A stretch of 29,586 nucleotides of DNA, from contig JBMOJO010000020.1 in assembly GCA_049315745.1 (NCBI GenBank), positions 1 to 29,586 on the forward strand. Direction: 5' to 3'. Positions 7,079 to 15,881 of the stretch are shown here, piece after piece. The position numbers and the translations under genes are program-made. Source of the stretch: JADJPL01 sp049315745 (GTDB lineage: Bacteria > Bacteroidota > Bacteroidia > Chitinophagales > Saprospiraceae). The notes under the pieces are model-generated. The model ran no database searches, was not told the DNA's origin, and saw only the letters and a list, made by a program, of their open reading frames with translations. The number at the start of each line of letters is the position of its first letter. The first letter of the stretch is position 1.

Positions 7079-8422
7079 CTAAGCGCCCGTCATAGCAGGC
7101 TCCATTTCCAGGCTGAAAAGCGCACGGTGCAGGCTCCTCATGGCCTCAGCCTTATATGCGGTAGGAAGCAACAGGGAAATGTTGTTATTGCTCCCTCCAT
7201 AGGATACCATCCGCAAGGGGAAACCCTCCAGGGCGGAAAATACCCGCCCACTGATGCCCTTCTCCGTGTAAAGGCCATCGCCAACAATACTCAGGATAGA
7301 ATGCCCGCGCTCTACCTGCACGTCCGCATACTCTGCCAAAGCCCCGACAATCGCCCCCAGCTCATCTTCACCGTCTATTGTCACCGAAACAGAGACCTCC
7401 GAAGTCGTAATCATATCAATGGGGGTCTTGTAGCGCTCGAAAATCTCAAAGACCTGACGCAGGAAGCCATACGCGTTCAACATCCGTGCAGAGCGAATAC
7501 GGATGGCCGTTATGCCGTCTTTCGCCGCCAGGGCCGCCACTATTTTTCCGGAGGCGTCTGCAGAAATCAGGGTCCCCGGCGCTTCAGGATGAAAAGTATT
7601 CTTCAAACGGACGGGGATCAGCGCCTCCTCGGCAGGAATTACGCAGGTGGGGTGCAGGATCTTTGCCCCGAAGTAGGCGAGCTCCGCTGCCTCCCGGTAA
7701 GAAACGGCACGCAAAGGACGGGTACCTTGCACCAGGCGCGGATCGGCGTTGTGCAAGCCGTCAATATCCGTCCATATCTGGACTTCCCCGGCTCGGATGG
7801 CCGCCCCGATAATCGTAGCCGTATAATCACTCCCCCCGCGCTGCAGATTGTCCACCTCGCCTTCGGCGTTACGGCAAATATATCCCTGGGTAATGTAACA
7901 GCGCTGATCGGGATTTTGCCGCATCAACCAACTGAGCCGCTCCCGGATCCAGTCCATATCCGGCCCCCCGTCGGGCCCAATCCGCATAAAACCCAATGCA
8001 GGCAACCATTCTGCCGCTATGCCGCAACTGCTCAGGTAAATGTGGAACAGCCGGGTGGATAGCAGTTCTCCTTGTGCTACGATCGTCCGCTCCTCCCGTG
8101 CTCCAAAATTTGCTGCAAACTGCAGGCTGATCGAGGAACAAAAATCGTCCATAGCCTGCAACCCGGCCACCCGGAATGGCCCTTCCGGCAGCAATTCCGA
8201 TATAAAGGCACTGTACTCCTGCCGCAAAGCCTCCAGCCCGGCACGGGCCTCTGCCGGTCTTTTTCCATATAAATGCCCGGCTATATCTATCAGCTTGTTG
8301 GTCGTACCCGCCACAGCAGACAATACCACGATCTTGCGCTCCTCCCCTTTGATCAGTTCTGCCACTTCCCGCATCCGCGCAGGGCCCCCTACCGAAGTAC
8401 CCCCAAATTTCATGACGATCAT
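7079..8422 (-). CDS. lysC: Aspartate kinase
   Basis: Phosphorylates L-aspartate, the entry step to lysine, threonine, methionine and diaminopimelate synthesis. Monofunctional, 447 aa. The N-terminal amino-acid-kinase motif KFGGTSVG begins at residue 5; RGGSDYTATIIGAA and WTDIDGLHNADPR form the aspartate- and nucleotide-binding regions. The C-terminal part, from about residue 290, holds the two ACT-type regulatory units, with MITTSEVSVSVTIDG and MVSYGGSNNNISLLL; these usually bind the feedback effector (lysine in the class this resembles). There is no homoserine dehydrogenase fusion. The start at 8422 reads MIVMKFGGTS; the second ATG at residue 4 is also possible. The divergent neighbour at 8612 carries ACT-like sequence, suggesting a regulatory pairing. 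Confidence 0.95.
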   Translation of the reverse strand: MIVMKFGGTSVGGPARMREVAELIKGEERKIVVLSAVAGTTNKLIDIAGHLYGKRPAEARAGLEALRQEYSAFISELLPEGPFRVAGLQAMDDFCSSISLQFAANFGAREERTIVAQGELLSTRLFHIYLSSCGIAAEWLPALGFMRIGPDGGPDMDWIRERLSWLMRQNPDQRCYITQGYICRNAEGEVDNLQRGGSDYTATIIGAAIRAGEVQIWTDIDGLHNADPRLVQGTRPLRAVSYREAAELAYFGAKILHPTCVIPAEEALIPVRLKNTFHPEAPGTLISADASGKIVAALAAKDGITAIRIRSARMLNAYGFLRQVFEIFERYKTPIDMITTSEVSVSVTIDGEDELGAIVGALAEYADVQVERGHSILSIVGDGLYTEKGISGRVFSALEGFPLRMVSYGGSNNNISLLLPTAYKAEAMRSLHRALFSLEMEPAMTGA

Positions 8423-8528
8423 AACTCACCTTGTTTATCCAAATCATCCCGCTCCCGAATACCGGGCGGCGCAAAAAGTACCATTGCCAAAAGGGCAGCG
8501 GCGTATCCGGCTGCCAATTATAATGCCC

Positions 8529-8559
8529 CAAAACTATATACCTCAAAGAAATCCGGCAA
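8529..8559 (-). promoter_or_regulatory. Candidate lysC promoter
   Basis: On the minus strand TAGTTTTG (8536-8529) fits TAnnTTTG, with TTG about 20 nt upstream (8559-8557). It lies about 107 nt before the lysC start in the divergent gap between lysC and the ACT-like gene. The -33 match is partial. Confidence 0.4.
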
Positions 8560-8611
8560 TTATTTAGGTAAAATGTTCATTTTTTAACATTTTTGTTAAA
8601 TTTTAAACAAA

Positions 8612-9274
8612 ATGATCAAAATCGCCGCAGTTACCGGGCAATTATTGGCTAAATCTCCCTTCGTCGCGGAGGCTTTGGAAGAAGGGTTGATCAATATTTC
8701 AGCGCTGGCGCGCAAGCTCCAGCCCGAGGTATCGGCGCTTGTGGGGCGACCGGTAAAACTGGGTGCGGTGGCCATGGCCATACAGCGTATGTCGCCCATC
8801 ACAGGAGGATATCCCAACCGTGCGCTAAAGCGCTTTTTCAAAAAGCTCCAGGATATCAGCCTGCGGGCAGACCTCCTCGACTATACCTTTGAAAATTCGG
8901 CGACCCTGCCCCATTGCCAGGCGGTATTGCTCGGTGAAATCAGCCGGCACCCCAGGACGTTTTACTCCGTATCGAGGGGCATTGCCGAAACCACCCTTTT
9001 GATTAGCCGGGACTTTGAGCCGCATGTAGAAAATATATTCCGGGAAGAAAAGCTGATTTCCAGGCTCGAGCAGCTCAGCGCCCTCAGCCTGATGCTGCCG
9101 GCAGAAAACCGCATCCTCTCGGGGGTCTATTACCTTATCCTGCGGCAGCTTGCATGGCATGGCATCAATGTCGTAGAGGTCGTCTCTACCAGCAACGAGT
9201 TTACAATTGTAGTAAAAGAAAGCGATACCCAGGAGGCACTCGCGGCGCTCATGCAGCTAAAAAGACAGACTTGA
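8612..9274 (+). CDS. ACT-domain-like putative regulatory protein, divergent from lysC
   Basis: 220 aa, soluble, no signal peptide. Residues about 12-60 (SPFVAEALEEGLINISALAR... GAVAMAIQRM) look like a small helical, winged-helix-like unit. Residues about 85-135 and 155-215 look like two ACT-type modules; the second (LAWHGINVVEVVSTSNEFTI followed by VVKESDTQEAL) closely resembles the effector-binding ACT repeat at the C-terminus of aspartate kinases. No kinase domain is present. Placed head to head with lysC across 189 nt, it is a candidate amino-acid-sensing regulator of lysC expression or activity (inference). It could also be an unrelated metabolic ACT protein. Confidence 0.7.
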   Translation: MIKIAAVTGQLLAKSPFVAEALEEGLINISALARKLQPEVSALVGRPVKLGAVAMAIQRMSPITGGYPNRALKRFFKKLQDISLRADLLDYTFENSATLPHCQAVLLGEISRHPRTFYSVSRGIAETTLLISRDFEPHVENIFREEKLISRLEQLSALSLMLPAENRILSGVYYLILRQLAWHGINVVEVVSTSNEFTIVVKESDTQEALAALMQLKRQT

Positions 9275-9332
9275 CCCACAAAGAAAGCATTTACATTTCC
9301 CCGTGCCGAACGGCCTTTGGGAAGAGCCTGTT

Positions 9333-10256
9333 CTACTTGGCCGGCTCCTTTCGGCCCCGCCCAAAAACGAAGCGGGAATTGATAAAGAATACCCCGGTGA
9401 GCAAAAGAAATGCCGCCAGTATGGATTGAAAACCGTGTTGCTCTCCATTAAAAGCCCAGCCGAGCGACATTGCCACTACCGGGTTGACATAATTGGTCGT
9501 AGCCACTTTTTCCGGGGAAACGCGAAACAACAGGTAATTGAAGGCCGAATACGCCAGGATAGAACCTGCGAAGATCAGATACCCATACGACAACCAGGCA
9601 CGTACGCCTACGGCCTGCACATCGAACCCACCATACTCGCCACTGAACAGCCCTATCAGTAAAAGCGATACCCCACCACCCAGCATTTGAACCGCTGCAG
9701 ACTGCGGCCCTGACTTTGGCAACTCGATTTCAGTAACATAAATCGTGGCAAATGCCCAGGAAAAAATTGCTACAGTAATGGCTGAAATCCCCAGCCACGT
9801 CTCCCGATCTCCGCTAATCTTCGGCTGCCCTACCAGCAATACCATGCCCACAACCCCAACCGCAACACCGAGGAGACTATTCCAGCCGGGCACCAGGCCA
9901 CGCCGTGCCCATACCATCATCACGATGACCAGGGGCTCAAAAGCGACGAACAACGCGGCCAGGCCGGTATCAATATACTGCTCCGACCAAACGACCAAAC
10001 CAGTACCCAGGGTTAGGAACAGAAAACCGGCGAGCAGACCGTTTCTCCATTGGCGTACCGTAGGCAAAGGGATACCCAACACCGAAGCATACGCAAATAA
10101 TATCCCCCCCGCCAGCATAAAGCGCGAGCCCGACATCAAAAAAGGAGGGATTTCCTGTATGGCAAAATAATTGATCAGATAGGTCGAACCCCAAATGATA
10201 TAAACAGCGGCAAATGCGGCAACCACTGCGATTTGCCCGCGTGTATCCTTGATCAT
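9333..10256 (-). CDS. EamA/DMT-family transporter
   Basis: 307-aa inner-membrane protein of the drug/metabolite transporter superfamily, with ten predicted helices in two EamA repeats. The first repeat opens with FAAVYIIWGSTYLINYFAI, and the second contains WAFATIYVTEIELPKSG and ends in LPVV-like helices (SLGWAFNGEQHGFQSILAAF). The closest family resemblance is to YedA/RhaT-type exporters of amino acids or other metabolites; the substrate cannot be read from the sequence. The ATG at 10256 is chosen over an upstream TTG at 10277 because the TTG falls inside a TAGCTTTG promoter-like box. It lies downstream of, and in the same direction as, the FAD oxidoreductase gene, 79 nt away. Confidence 0.88.
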   Translation of the reverse strand: MIKDTRGQIAVVAAFAAVYIIWGSTYLINYFAIQEIPPFLMSGSRFMLAGGILFAYASVLGIPLPTVRQWRNGLLAGFLFLTLGTGLVVWSEQYIDTGLAALFVAFEPLVIVMMVWARRGLVPGWNSLLGVAVGVVGMVLLVGQPKISGDRETWLGISAITVAIFSWAFATIYVTEIELPKSGPQSAAVQMLGGGVSLLLIGLFSGEYGGFDVQAVGVRAWLSYGYLIFAGSILAYSAFNYLLFRVSPEKVATTNYVNPVVAMSLGWAFNGEQHGFQSILAAFLLLTGVFFINSRFVFGRGRKEPAK

Positions 10257-10274
10257 GGCATTAAATTTGCGGCA

Positions 10275-10282
10275 CAAAGCTA
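10275..10282 (-). promoter_or_regulatory. Candidate -7 promoter element before the DMT transporter
   Basis: TAGCTTTG on the minus strand, a full match to TAnnTTTG, ends 18 nt before the ATG at 10256, implying a very short leader. No clear -33 TTTG was seen. Confidence 0.35.
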
Positions 10283-10335
10283 AGGTTTCTTCTATTGCCG
10301 CCAGCTATTTTTTCCGACATCTGATCAGCCATGCC

Positions 10336-11856
10336 TCAAGGCAGGGCAGGCTTTGCCCCAAGTGAAAAATGCTGAAAATCCCTTTGTTCCGCATGGCAGA
10401 TCAACTGGGCTACATCCCGGGTAGATAACAATACTCCCGGCAGGCCCCCGCCAATCGCGATCCATTGGCCACACATATAAAATTGCCCAAGTTTCGGCAA
10501 CGTGTAAGGCAGGAACCGGAGGCCGGTCTTCGGATCATGTATCCAACCTTCAAAACTGCCCTGCCAGTTGTTGGTAAATCCGATGATTGTCCCGGGGGTA
10601 GCAACATCAATCATTTCGACGTGCGCTGCAAAATCCCCGAAGCGTCTATCCAGGGCCCGAATGGCCGCCTGGGAAATCCGCTCCTTCTCGGAGGTATATT
10701 TTTCCGGCGACCGCTGCTGGAGGTTTTGCCAATATTTGTAGTTTGCCGTCCGTATCCCGATGCTCACCAGCGTTTTGCCAACCGGCGCAAGGGATGGGTC
10801 AAAATGGTGCACGCGCACGGACAAATTGTCTATGATCGTTTCCGGATCAATAACCAAGGTAGCGCCAATCGGAAACAGGATATGTGCCGGGAGCATGGAA
10901 AGGTCGCGCCGGACGCCCAGGGCGATATAGAACATCGAAGGAAAAGCCCGATGTGCTTTGTAAAATTTTTCAAAAGTTTTCCCGGTATATGCCCCTTTCA
11001 ATAAGTCAAAGAGCGTCGCATGGCCATCGGCAGCAGAGATGATATAATCGCCCATTATCTGCCGGCCATCCTCCAATTCAACGCCGACAGCGCTGTCGTC
11101 CTGAACAAGGATTTTCGCCACCTTATGCTGAAAGCGGATACTTCCCCCCAGGCTTTGGAAGCGGTCGAGGATACGGTGGGTGAAAGCCGCAGCCCCTCCT
11201 TTGGGATACCCTGCTTTTCCCGCACCAATCCAGGACAGCATCAACAGGGGGAGAATCGCGGATACACGGGACTCCGAAAGGTTGAGAATGACCTTTTGCA
11301 AAAGCGGATTGGAGAATTCAGCAGCGTAATGCTCCAGGCTGACCGCAGAAAAACGCTCGACGACCGATAAATATGGCACCGTACGCCCATATTCCCTGAC
11401 GCGCTCCCAAAAACCGGTCAACTCAGGCGGTTTCTCATGGGCCTCTTCGTAATCGGCCAGCTTCCGCAAGGCACCGGTCAGCTCATGAATCGCCGCAGCA
11501 TCCTCCGGCGCCTGCTCCAGCAGCTCTTTTTCAAGGCGGTCGGGATTTGTGAAGACGCGGATAGTCCTGCCCCTGGAATCTTCTACCCGCAAATATTCCT
11601 CCACGGGCCAGCACCCAATCTCGCCTACAGGCGCAAGTTCGTTCCATTTCTCGTACAATGTACTTGCCGGGCCTGCCCCGACCAGCAGGTGGGCGCATAA
11701 ATCTATGGTATAATCTCCGCGCTGCCAGGCATTGCAAACCCCTCCGGCCGAACGGTTCATTTCAAAGATTTCGACATCGAAGTCGTTCATCGCCAGGTAT
11801 GACCCGACAGATAAGCCCGCTACGCCGCCACCGATAACCAAGACTTTTTTTCTCAT
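10336..11856 (-). CDS. CrtI/carotenoid-isomerase-like FAD-dependent oxidoreductase
   Basis: 506-aa flavoprotein of the phytoene desaturase/CrtISO/RetSat superfamily. The N-terminal FAD-binding Rossmann motif is VLVIGGGVAGLSVGSYL (GGGVAG at 9-14) with an acidic residue at the end of strand 2 (VEIFE). The C-terminal FAD signature is FYMCGQWIAIGGGLPGVLLS. Such enzymes desaturate, isomerise or saturate polyene lipids; the exact reaction cannot be assigned because no other carotenoid gene is nearby. The ATG at 11856 places the Rossmann motif directly at the N-terminus and is preceded by AGAGG (11865-11861), a reasonable ribosome-binding site. The longer frame to 11925 would add 23 unlikely residues. 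Confidence 0.88.
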   Translation of the reverse strand: MRKKVLVIGGGVAGLSVGSYLAMNDFDVEIFEMNRSAGGVCNAWQRGDYTIDLCAHLLVGAGPASTLYEKWNELAPVGEIGCWPVEEYLRVEDSRGRTIRVFTNPDRLEKELLEQAPEDAAAIHELTGALRKLADYEEAHEKPPELTGFWERVREYGRTVPYLSVVERFSAVSLEHYAAEFSNPLLQKVILNLSESRVSAILPLLMLSWIGAGKAGYPKGGAAAFTHRILDRFQSLGGSIRFQHKVAKILVQDDSAVGVELEDGRQIMGDYIISAADGHATLFDLLKGAYTGKTFEKFYKAHRAFPSMFYIALGVRRDLSMLPAHILFPIGATLVIDPETIIDNLSVRVHHFDPSLAPVGKTLVSIGIRTANYKYWQNLQQRSPEKYTSEKERISQAAIRALDRRFGDFAAHVEMIDVATPGTIIGFTNNWQGSFEGWIHDPKTGLRFLPYTLPKLGQFYMCGQWIAIGGGLPGVLLSTRDVAQLICHAEQRDFQHFSLGAKPALP

Positions 11857-12063
11857 GGCACCTCTATTTTTTGAGCTGGTTAGGTTCCGGCCCATCATTG
11901 ATCGCCCTAATCTACCCTTTTTCAATCAGTAAGCGACTGACAAGTCGCAGTCTAAAGGAATGATTTTCGTCATTGCAAAGGCGTTTGGCGGAAAATTCCG
12001 AGGTTTTATCGGGTTTTATTTCATTTTGACGAATATTATCCTATATTTCATAAAAAAAATCAA

Positions 12064-12408
12064 ATGACAAGTCAAGGTTCAACGGACACCCACCGCATCA
12101 ATGATCCGAAAGTAGTCGGGATCATCTCTTATCTTATGCCCATCGGGTGGATCATCGCTTTTATCCTGAACAACCCGAAATCCGACCTGGCCTCTTTTCA
12201 CCTCCGGCAATCTTTGGGCTTGATCGTAGTCGCCCTCGCGATCAGGATCGTCATGTACGTCCCTTTGCTCGGCTGGTTAACCGGTATTATTGCGGCGGTC
12301 GCCACATTCTTCCTGTGGGTAATTGGTTTTATCGCCGCAGTGGAAGGCAGGAAAAAGACCGTACCTTTCCTGGGGCAGTACTTCCAGGAATGGTTTGCCG
12401 GCCTTTGA
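12064..12408 (+). CDS. Small DUF4870-like membrane protein
   Basis: 114 aa with three hydrophobic segments (VGIISYLMPIGWIIAFIL, SLGLIVVALAIRIVMYVPLL, GIIAAVATFFLWVIGFIAA). The first loop has HLRQSLGL, a signature of the DUF4870/Tic20-like small membrane protein family. Function is unknown; some members are annotated as import components without evidence. The ATG at 12064 follows an AT-rich stretch with TATATTTC (12042-12049), a near match to a -7 element. It stands divergent from the FAD oxidoreductase and about 300 nt before the SGNH gene, so it is likely its own unit. Confidence 0.83.
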   Translation: MTSQGSTDTHRINDPKVVGIISYLMPIGWIIAFILNNPKSDLASFHLRQSLGLIVVALAIRIVMYVPLLGWLTGIIAAVATFFLWVIGFIAAVEGRKKTVPFLGQYFQEWFAGL

Positions 12409-12595
12409 CGGGCATCAAGCCAACGGACCCCGGCCTCCTGCCGTCCAGGGGTATTCTGTAAACGCGGGGGTTGACCCTTCCGGGCAATCGCCAACGTACA
12501 AGAGTCCCGCAAAGCCTGGGCGTTAAAATCTTTAGTCTGGTTACACGCTTTCTCCAAAATAAAGGTTTACGATCAGGACTTTTCGCCAAAAATAC

Positions 12596-12624
12596 TTTGC
12601 CAAATATAAAACTTTGTATATTTA
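12596..12624 (+). promoter_or_regulatory. Candidate promoter of the SGNH-MBOAT operon
   Basis: TTTG at 12596-12599, a 17-nt spacer, then TATATTTA at 12617-12624, seven of eight bases matching TAnnTTTG. It predicts a leader of about 75 nt before the ATG at 12705. The surrounding gap 12409-12704 holds nothing else I recognise. Confidence 0.42.
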
Positions 12625-12704
12625 GCGAATGGGAGCCATCCGGTGGGGCATCGGGGTGTTGTATTGCCCATTTTGCCTGCTGCCGGCAATCATGGCTATG
12701 TTTT

Positions 12705-14159
12705 ATGGAGGACAAACCATTCTTTCGAAGCTTTGGGGTATTGGTGATGACTGCGGCGATACTTGCGGCCTACCCGCTTGCGCACCGGGCTTTTCCCTGG
12801 TTGCAGGGGCATTTCCGCACCTATGACCCCCGCTCGGTGCTATGGCCGGCGGATGCCGGGCACGGTCCCGGAACCTCGGCCATCGCTGAAGACGAACGCC
12901 CCGCCACGGTGCCCCCACCTATGCCGGTCACTCCGGAGGCAGTGCTTCCCCCGGAGGCGTTCACCCCTGCGTTTACAAGTTATGCAGGCAGTATCCACCT
13001 GCAAAGCTTTCAGCAATTGCTCAAAGCTGGAGACGAACAGATCCGCGTTGCATATTTCGGCGACTCTTCGGTCGAGGGCGACCTTATTTCGCAGACCCTT
13101 CGGGAAAGCCTTCAACAGCGTTATGGAGGTTCGGGCGTAGGGTTTCTTCCGATCCTTCCGGTAGTGAATAATTTCAGGCGTACGGTTTATCAGGCGGCTT
13201 CCGGGCACTGGCGCCGCCATAAACCGCGGTCGGATAAACCGCAATTTCCGGTAGGGATTACGGGGAATTACTTTACCGCATCCCTCGCCCTTGGCCCTGA
13301 ACCGGGTGCCGGCGAAGAAAGCGCCGCTACCCGCGCAACCCTCCTTGAGCCGGCCCCCTGGGTAAGTTTCAGCGCGGGAAAAGCGTTCCCCGGTACCAGG
13401 CGCTTCCCGGAAGCCCGCCTGTTTTATGGCAGGCTGGAAGGCGCTGCAGAACAGGATTCACAAACGCTCGGCCGTATCGGGCTCGAAGTGGGCACCGCGC
13501 GGACGGAAATCGCCATAACAGCCCCCGGGCCCCTCAATATCCTGAACCTGCCCGTCCGGAATGCCACCCGTATAAAGCTCGACTTTGCAATACCGGGACA
13601 CCTACCGGTGTATGGGGTCAGTATGGAAAGTACTGCTGGGATCATCATAGACAATTTCCCGATGCGGGGGAACAGCGGCAACGGTTTGCTCAGGATCCCC
13701 GGGAGCCAGCTTGCCGCCTTCCACAAAGCCCTTGACTACGATCTCGTCCTACTCCAGTTTGGGCTAAACGTCCTCAATGCCGGCCTCAAAGACTTCAGTT
13801 GGTACGAAGAGCAAACGATAAGTACAATCGTTCACCTGAAAAAGTCTATGCCGGGAGCGGGCATCGTTGTCATTGGCCTTCCCGACAAAAGCATCAAGGT
13901 GGACGGGGCGATGCGTTCGGATCCCAGCGTGGCCAGGATTACCGAAGCCCAGCGTCGGGCTGCGTTCCGGTGTGGCGTGCCGTTTTTCAGCATTTATGAG
14001 GCGATGGGGGGGGAAGGCTCCATGGTAGAATGGGTAGAGCACAGACGCCTGGCCAACTGGGACTATACCCACTTTAATTTCGAGGGCGCGGAGCAGATCG
14101 GCAATTTTTTGCTCAAATTCCTCCTCGGAGAAGATTCCGTCCGAAGGGGCACCATCTGA
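12705..14159 (+). CDS. Membrane-anchored SGNH/GDSL hydrolase-like acyltransferase partner
   Basis: 484 aa. An N-terminal helix (about 9-27, SFGVLVMTAAILAAYPLA) should export and anchor it, followed by a Pro/Ala-rich linker to about residue 90. The SGNH catalytic blocks are all visible: FGDSS with nucleophile Ser121, the oxyanion glycine region FPMRGNSG (about 319-325), FGLN with Asn355, and DYTH with Asp453 and His456. The middle (about 150-300) is a beta-rich insert of unknown role. Its stop lies 6 nt before the MBOAT start, so the two probably work together as in AlgI/AlgX or PatA/PatB, moving acetyl groups onto a surface polymer (inference; substrate unknown). ATG 12705 gives the expected membrane anchor; the frame is open further upstream but without similarity to anything. 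Confidence 0.85.
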   Translation: MEDKPFFRSFGVLVMTAAILAAYPLAHRAFPWLQGHFRTYDPRSVLWPADAGHGPGTSAIAEDERPATVPPPMPVTPEAVLPPEAFTPAFTSYAGSIHLQSFQQLLKAGDEQIRVAYFGDSSVEGDLISQTLRESLQQRYGGSGVGFLPILPVVNNFRRTVYQAASGHWRRHKPRSDKPQFPVGITGNYFTASLALGPEPGAGEESAATRATLLEPAPWVSFSAGKAFPGTRRFPEARLFYGRLEGAAEQDSQTLGRIGLEVGTARTEIAITAPGPLNILNLPVRNATRIKLDFAIPGHLPVYGVSMESTAGIIIDNFPMRGNSGNGLLRIPGSQLAAFHKALDYDLVLLQFGLNVLNAGLKDFSWYEEQTISTIVHLKKSMPGAGIVVIGLPDKSIKVDGAMRSDPSVARITEAQRRAAFRCGVPFFSIYEAMGGEGSMVEWVEHRRLANWDYTHFNFEGAEQIGNFLLKFLLGEDSVRRGTI

Positions 14160-14165
14160 ACGCCC

Positions 14166-15881
14166 ATGAACAACCTGCCGACCCTCGATGGGCTGATATC
14201 ATTGCTCGCTTATGATCCGAACCGGCCCCTGCTTTTCAACAGCTTTCCTTTTTTCGTTCTGTTCATTGCGTTCTACGGGGGATACCTGTTGTTCCTTAAA
14301 AAACCTAACGCACGCATCCTTTACCTTTTCGCCTTTTCATGTTTTTTTTACTACAAATCCAGCGGCTGGCACCTGATATTCCTGCTCCTTGCGACAGCGG
14401 TCAACTTTGGCCTCGGCCATGCCATATCCTGCGCTGCTCGGCAACACCTGCGTCGCTACTACTTGTGGGCGAGTATAGGCATAAGCCTGGGAACCCTTGC
14501 CTATTTCAAATATAGCCTGTTTTTCCTAAATACCATCTCCCAGGTATTCGATCAAAACTTCGGCACGGTGGATATTCTGCTCCCTGCGGGTATTTCCTTT
14601 TACACTTTCCAAACCCTCAGCTATACTATTGACATTTACCGGCACCAGCTGGTGCCGCTGAGCGCGGGGGCGGCGACGCGGAGGGACTGGGCAGGCGCCT
14701 TCCTGGATTTCTCTTTTTATGTCAGTTTTTTTCCGCAATTAGTTGCCGGGCCTATCGTCCGTGCGGCGGAGTTCATCCCCCAGATCAGAAAGCCACTTTC
14801 CCTCGACCGGGAAGCCGGGGCTAAGGGCCTGCTGCTGATCATGGGCGGGCTGTTTAAGAAAGCGGTAATTTCCGATTACATCAAGGTTAATTTTGTGGAC
14901 AGGGTCTTTGATGCCCCGCTGCTGTATTCCGGGCTGGAAAACCTGCTTGCAGCCTATGGTTACGCCCTGCAGATATACTGTGATTTCTCGGGATATTCGG
15001 ATATGGCGATCGGCCTGGCGATTTTGCTGGGGTTTCGCCTGCCTGAAAACTTTCGCAGCCCCTACCGGGCAGCCTCCGTCACTGAATTCTGGCGGCGCTG
15101 GCACATTTCACTTTCTACCTGGTTACGCGACTATCTGTACATCCCCCTTGGCGGCAACCGGCTTGGGCGCCGGCGAACTTACCTCAACCTGATGCTGACC
15201 ATGCTGCTTGGAGGGCTTTGGCATGGTGCCAACTGGGTGTACGTACTTTGGGGGGCTTTACATGGCGTCGGGTTGTCGCTGGAGCGCTTTGCCAATGAAA
15301 AAAATACCGGGGATACGCCCCCTGCCGAAACGCGACCCCGGGTATCCTTCACGCTCTTGCTCGTCCTGCAGGCAGGCATCCAAATTGCCCTTCTCCTTCG
15401 CGCCTTCGACGGCAGCCTTGAAATGCAGATGTTTTGGCGCTATTCGCTGGGCAATATCGCTATCCTTGCAGGATTTGCCTCCGCTTTTTTGCTGGCAAAA
15501 GCCGTTCCTGCCATGCAGCGCCCCGTGAGCATCTGGTTGACCTTCAACTTTGTCGCCTTCGGATGGATATTGTTCCGGGCAGGAGCGATAGGCAGCACAC
15601 AGCCGCCCCTGGATACCGTCGCACAGATGTTAGGCCAGATTGCGGGAGCATTTAATACTGCCATCCTACCCCGGTTACTACAAGCCTACCCCTGGTTTTT
15701 TGCACTGGCCACTATTGGTTTTATCCTGCATTTTTTTCCAAAACGCCTGTATTTATTTATAGAAAACCTGTTCACGAACAGCCCTGCCATTATCCAGTCC
15801 CTCGTTCTTGCCCTGACGATATGGGTTGTTGTGCAGGCCTCAGGAGCGGAAGTCGTTTCGTTTATCTATTTCCAATTCTGA
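14166..15881 (+). CDS. MBOAT-family O-acyltransferase (AlgI/DltB-like)
   Basis: 571-aa polytopic membrane protein of the MBOAT family. Diagnostic motifs are AGPIVRAAEFIPQI (about 194-207), YCDFSGYSDMAIG (271-283), FWRRWHISLSTWLRDYLYIP (308-327) and GGLWHGANWVYVLWGALHG, with the catalytic His353 and the second conserved His366. Family members pass an acetyl group from cytoplasmic acetyl-CoA across the membrane for O-acetylation of polysaccharide, peptidoglycan or teichoic acid. The SGNH gene immediately upstream is the likely acceptor-side transferase. The last 20 nt overlap, tail to tail, the end of the GNAT gene on the other strand. Confidence 0.95.
   Translation: MNNLPTLDGLISLLAYDPNRPLLFNSFPFFVLFIAFYGGYLLFLKKPNARILYLFAFSCFFYYKSSGWHLIFLLLATAVNFGLGHAISCAARQHLRRYYLWASIGISLGTLAYFKYSLFFLNTISQVFDQNFGTVDILLPAGISFYTFQTLSYTIDIYRHQLVPLSAGAATRRDWAGAFLDFSFYVSFFPQLVAGPIVRAAEFIPQIRKPLSLDREAGAKGLLLIMGGLFKKAVISDYIKVNFVDRVFDAPLLYSGLENLLAAYGYALQIYCDFSGYSDMAIGLAILLGFRLPENFRSPYRAASVTEFWRRWHISLSTWLRDYLYIPLGGNRLGRRRTYLNLMLTMLLGGLWHGANWVYVLWGALHGVGLSLERFANEKNTGDTPPAETRPRVSFTLLLVLQAGIQIALLLRAFDGSLEMQMFWRYSLGNIAILAGFASAFLLAKAVPAMQRPVSIWLTFNFVAFGWILFRAGAIGSTQPPLDTVAQMLGQIAGAFNTAILPRLLQAYPWFFALATIGFILHFFPKRLYLFIENLFTNSPAIIQSLVLALTIWVVVQASGAEVVSFIYFQF

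Noticed and set aside
7127..8062. 311-codon plus-strand open frame inside lysC
   Set aside because: lysC on the other strand is unambiguous, and the antisense product shows no domain or sensible composition.
11936..11975. Small inverted repeats (gcgact-gaca-agtcgc and aatga..tcatt) between the FAD oxidoreductase and the DUF4870-like gene
   Set aside because: Short stems that occur often by chance; no promoter element is placed to make them convincing operators.
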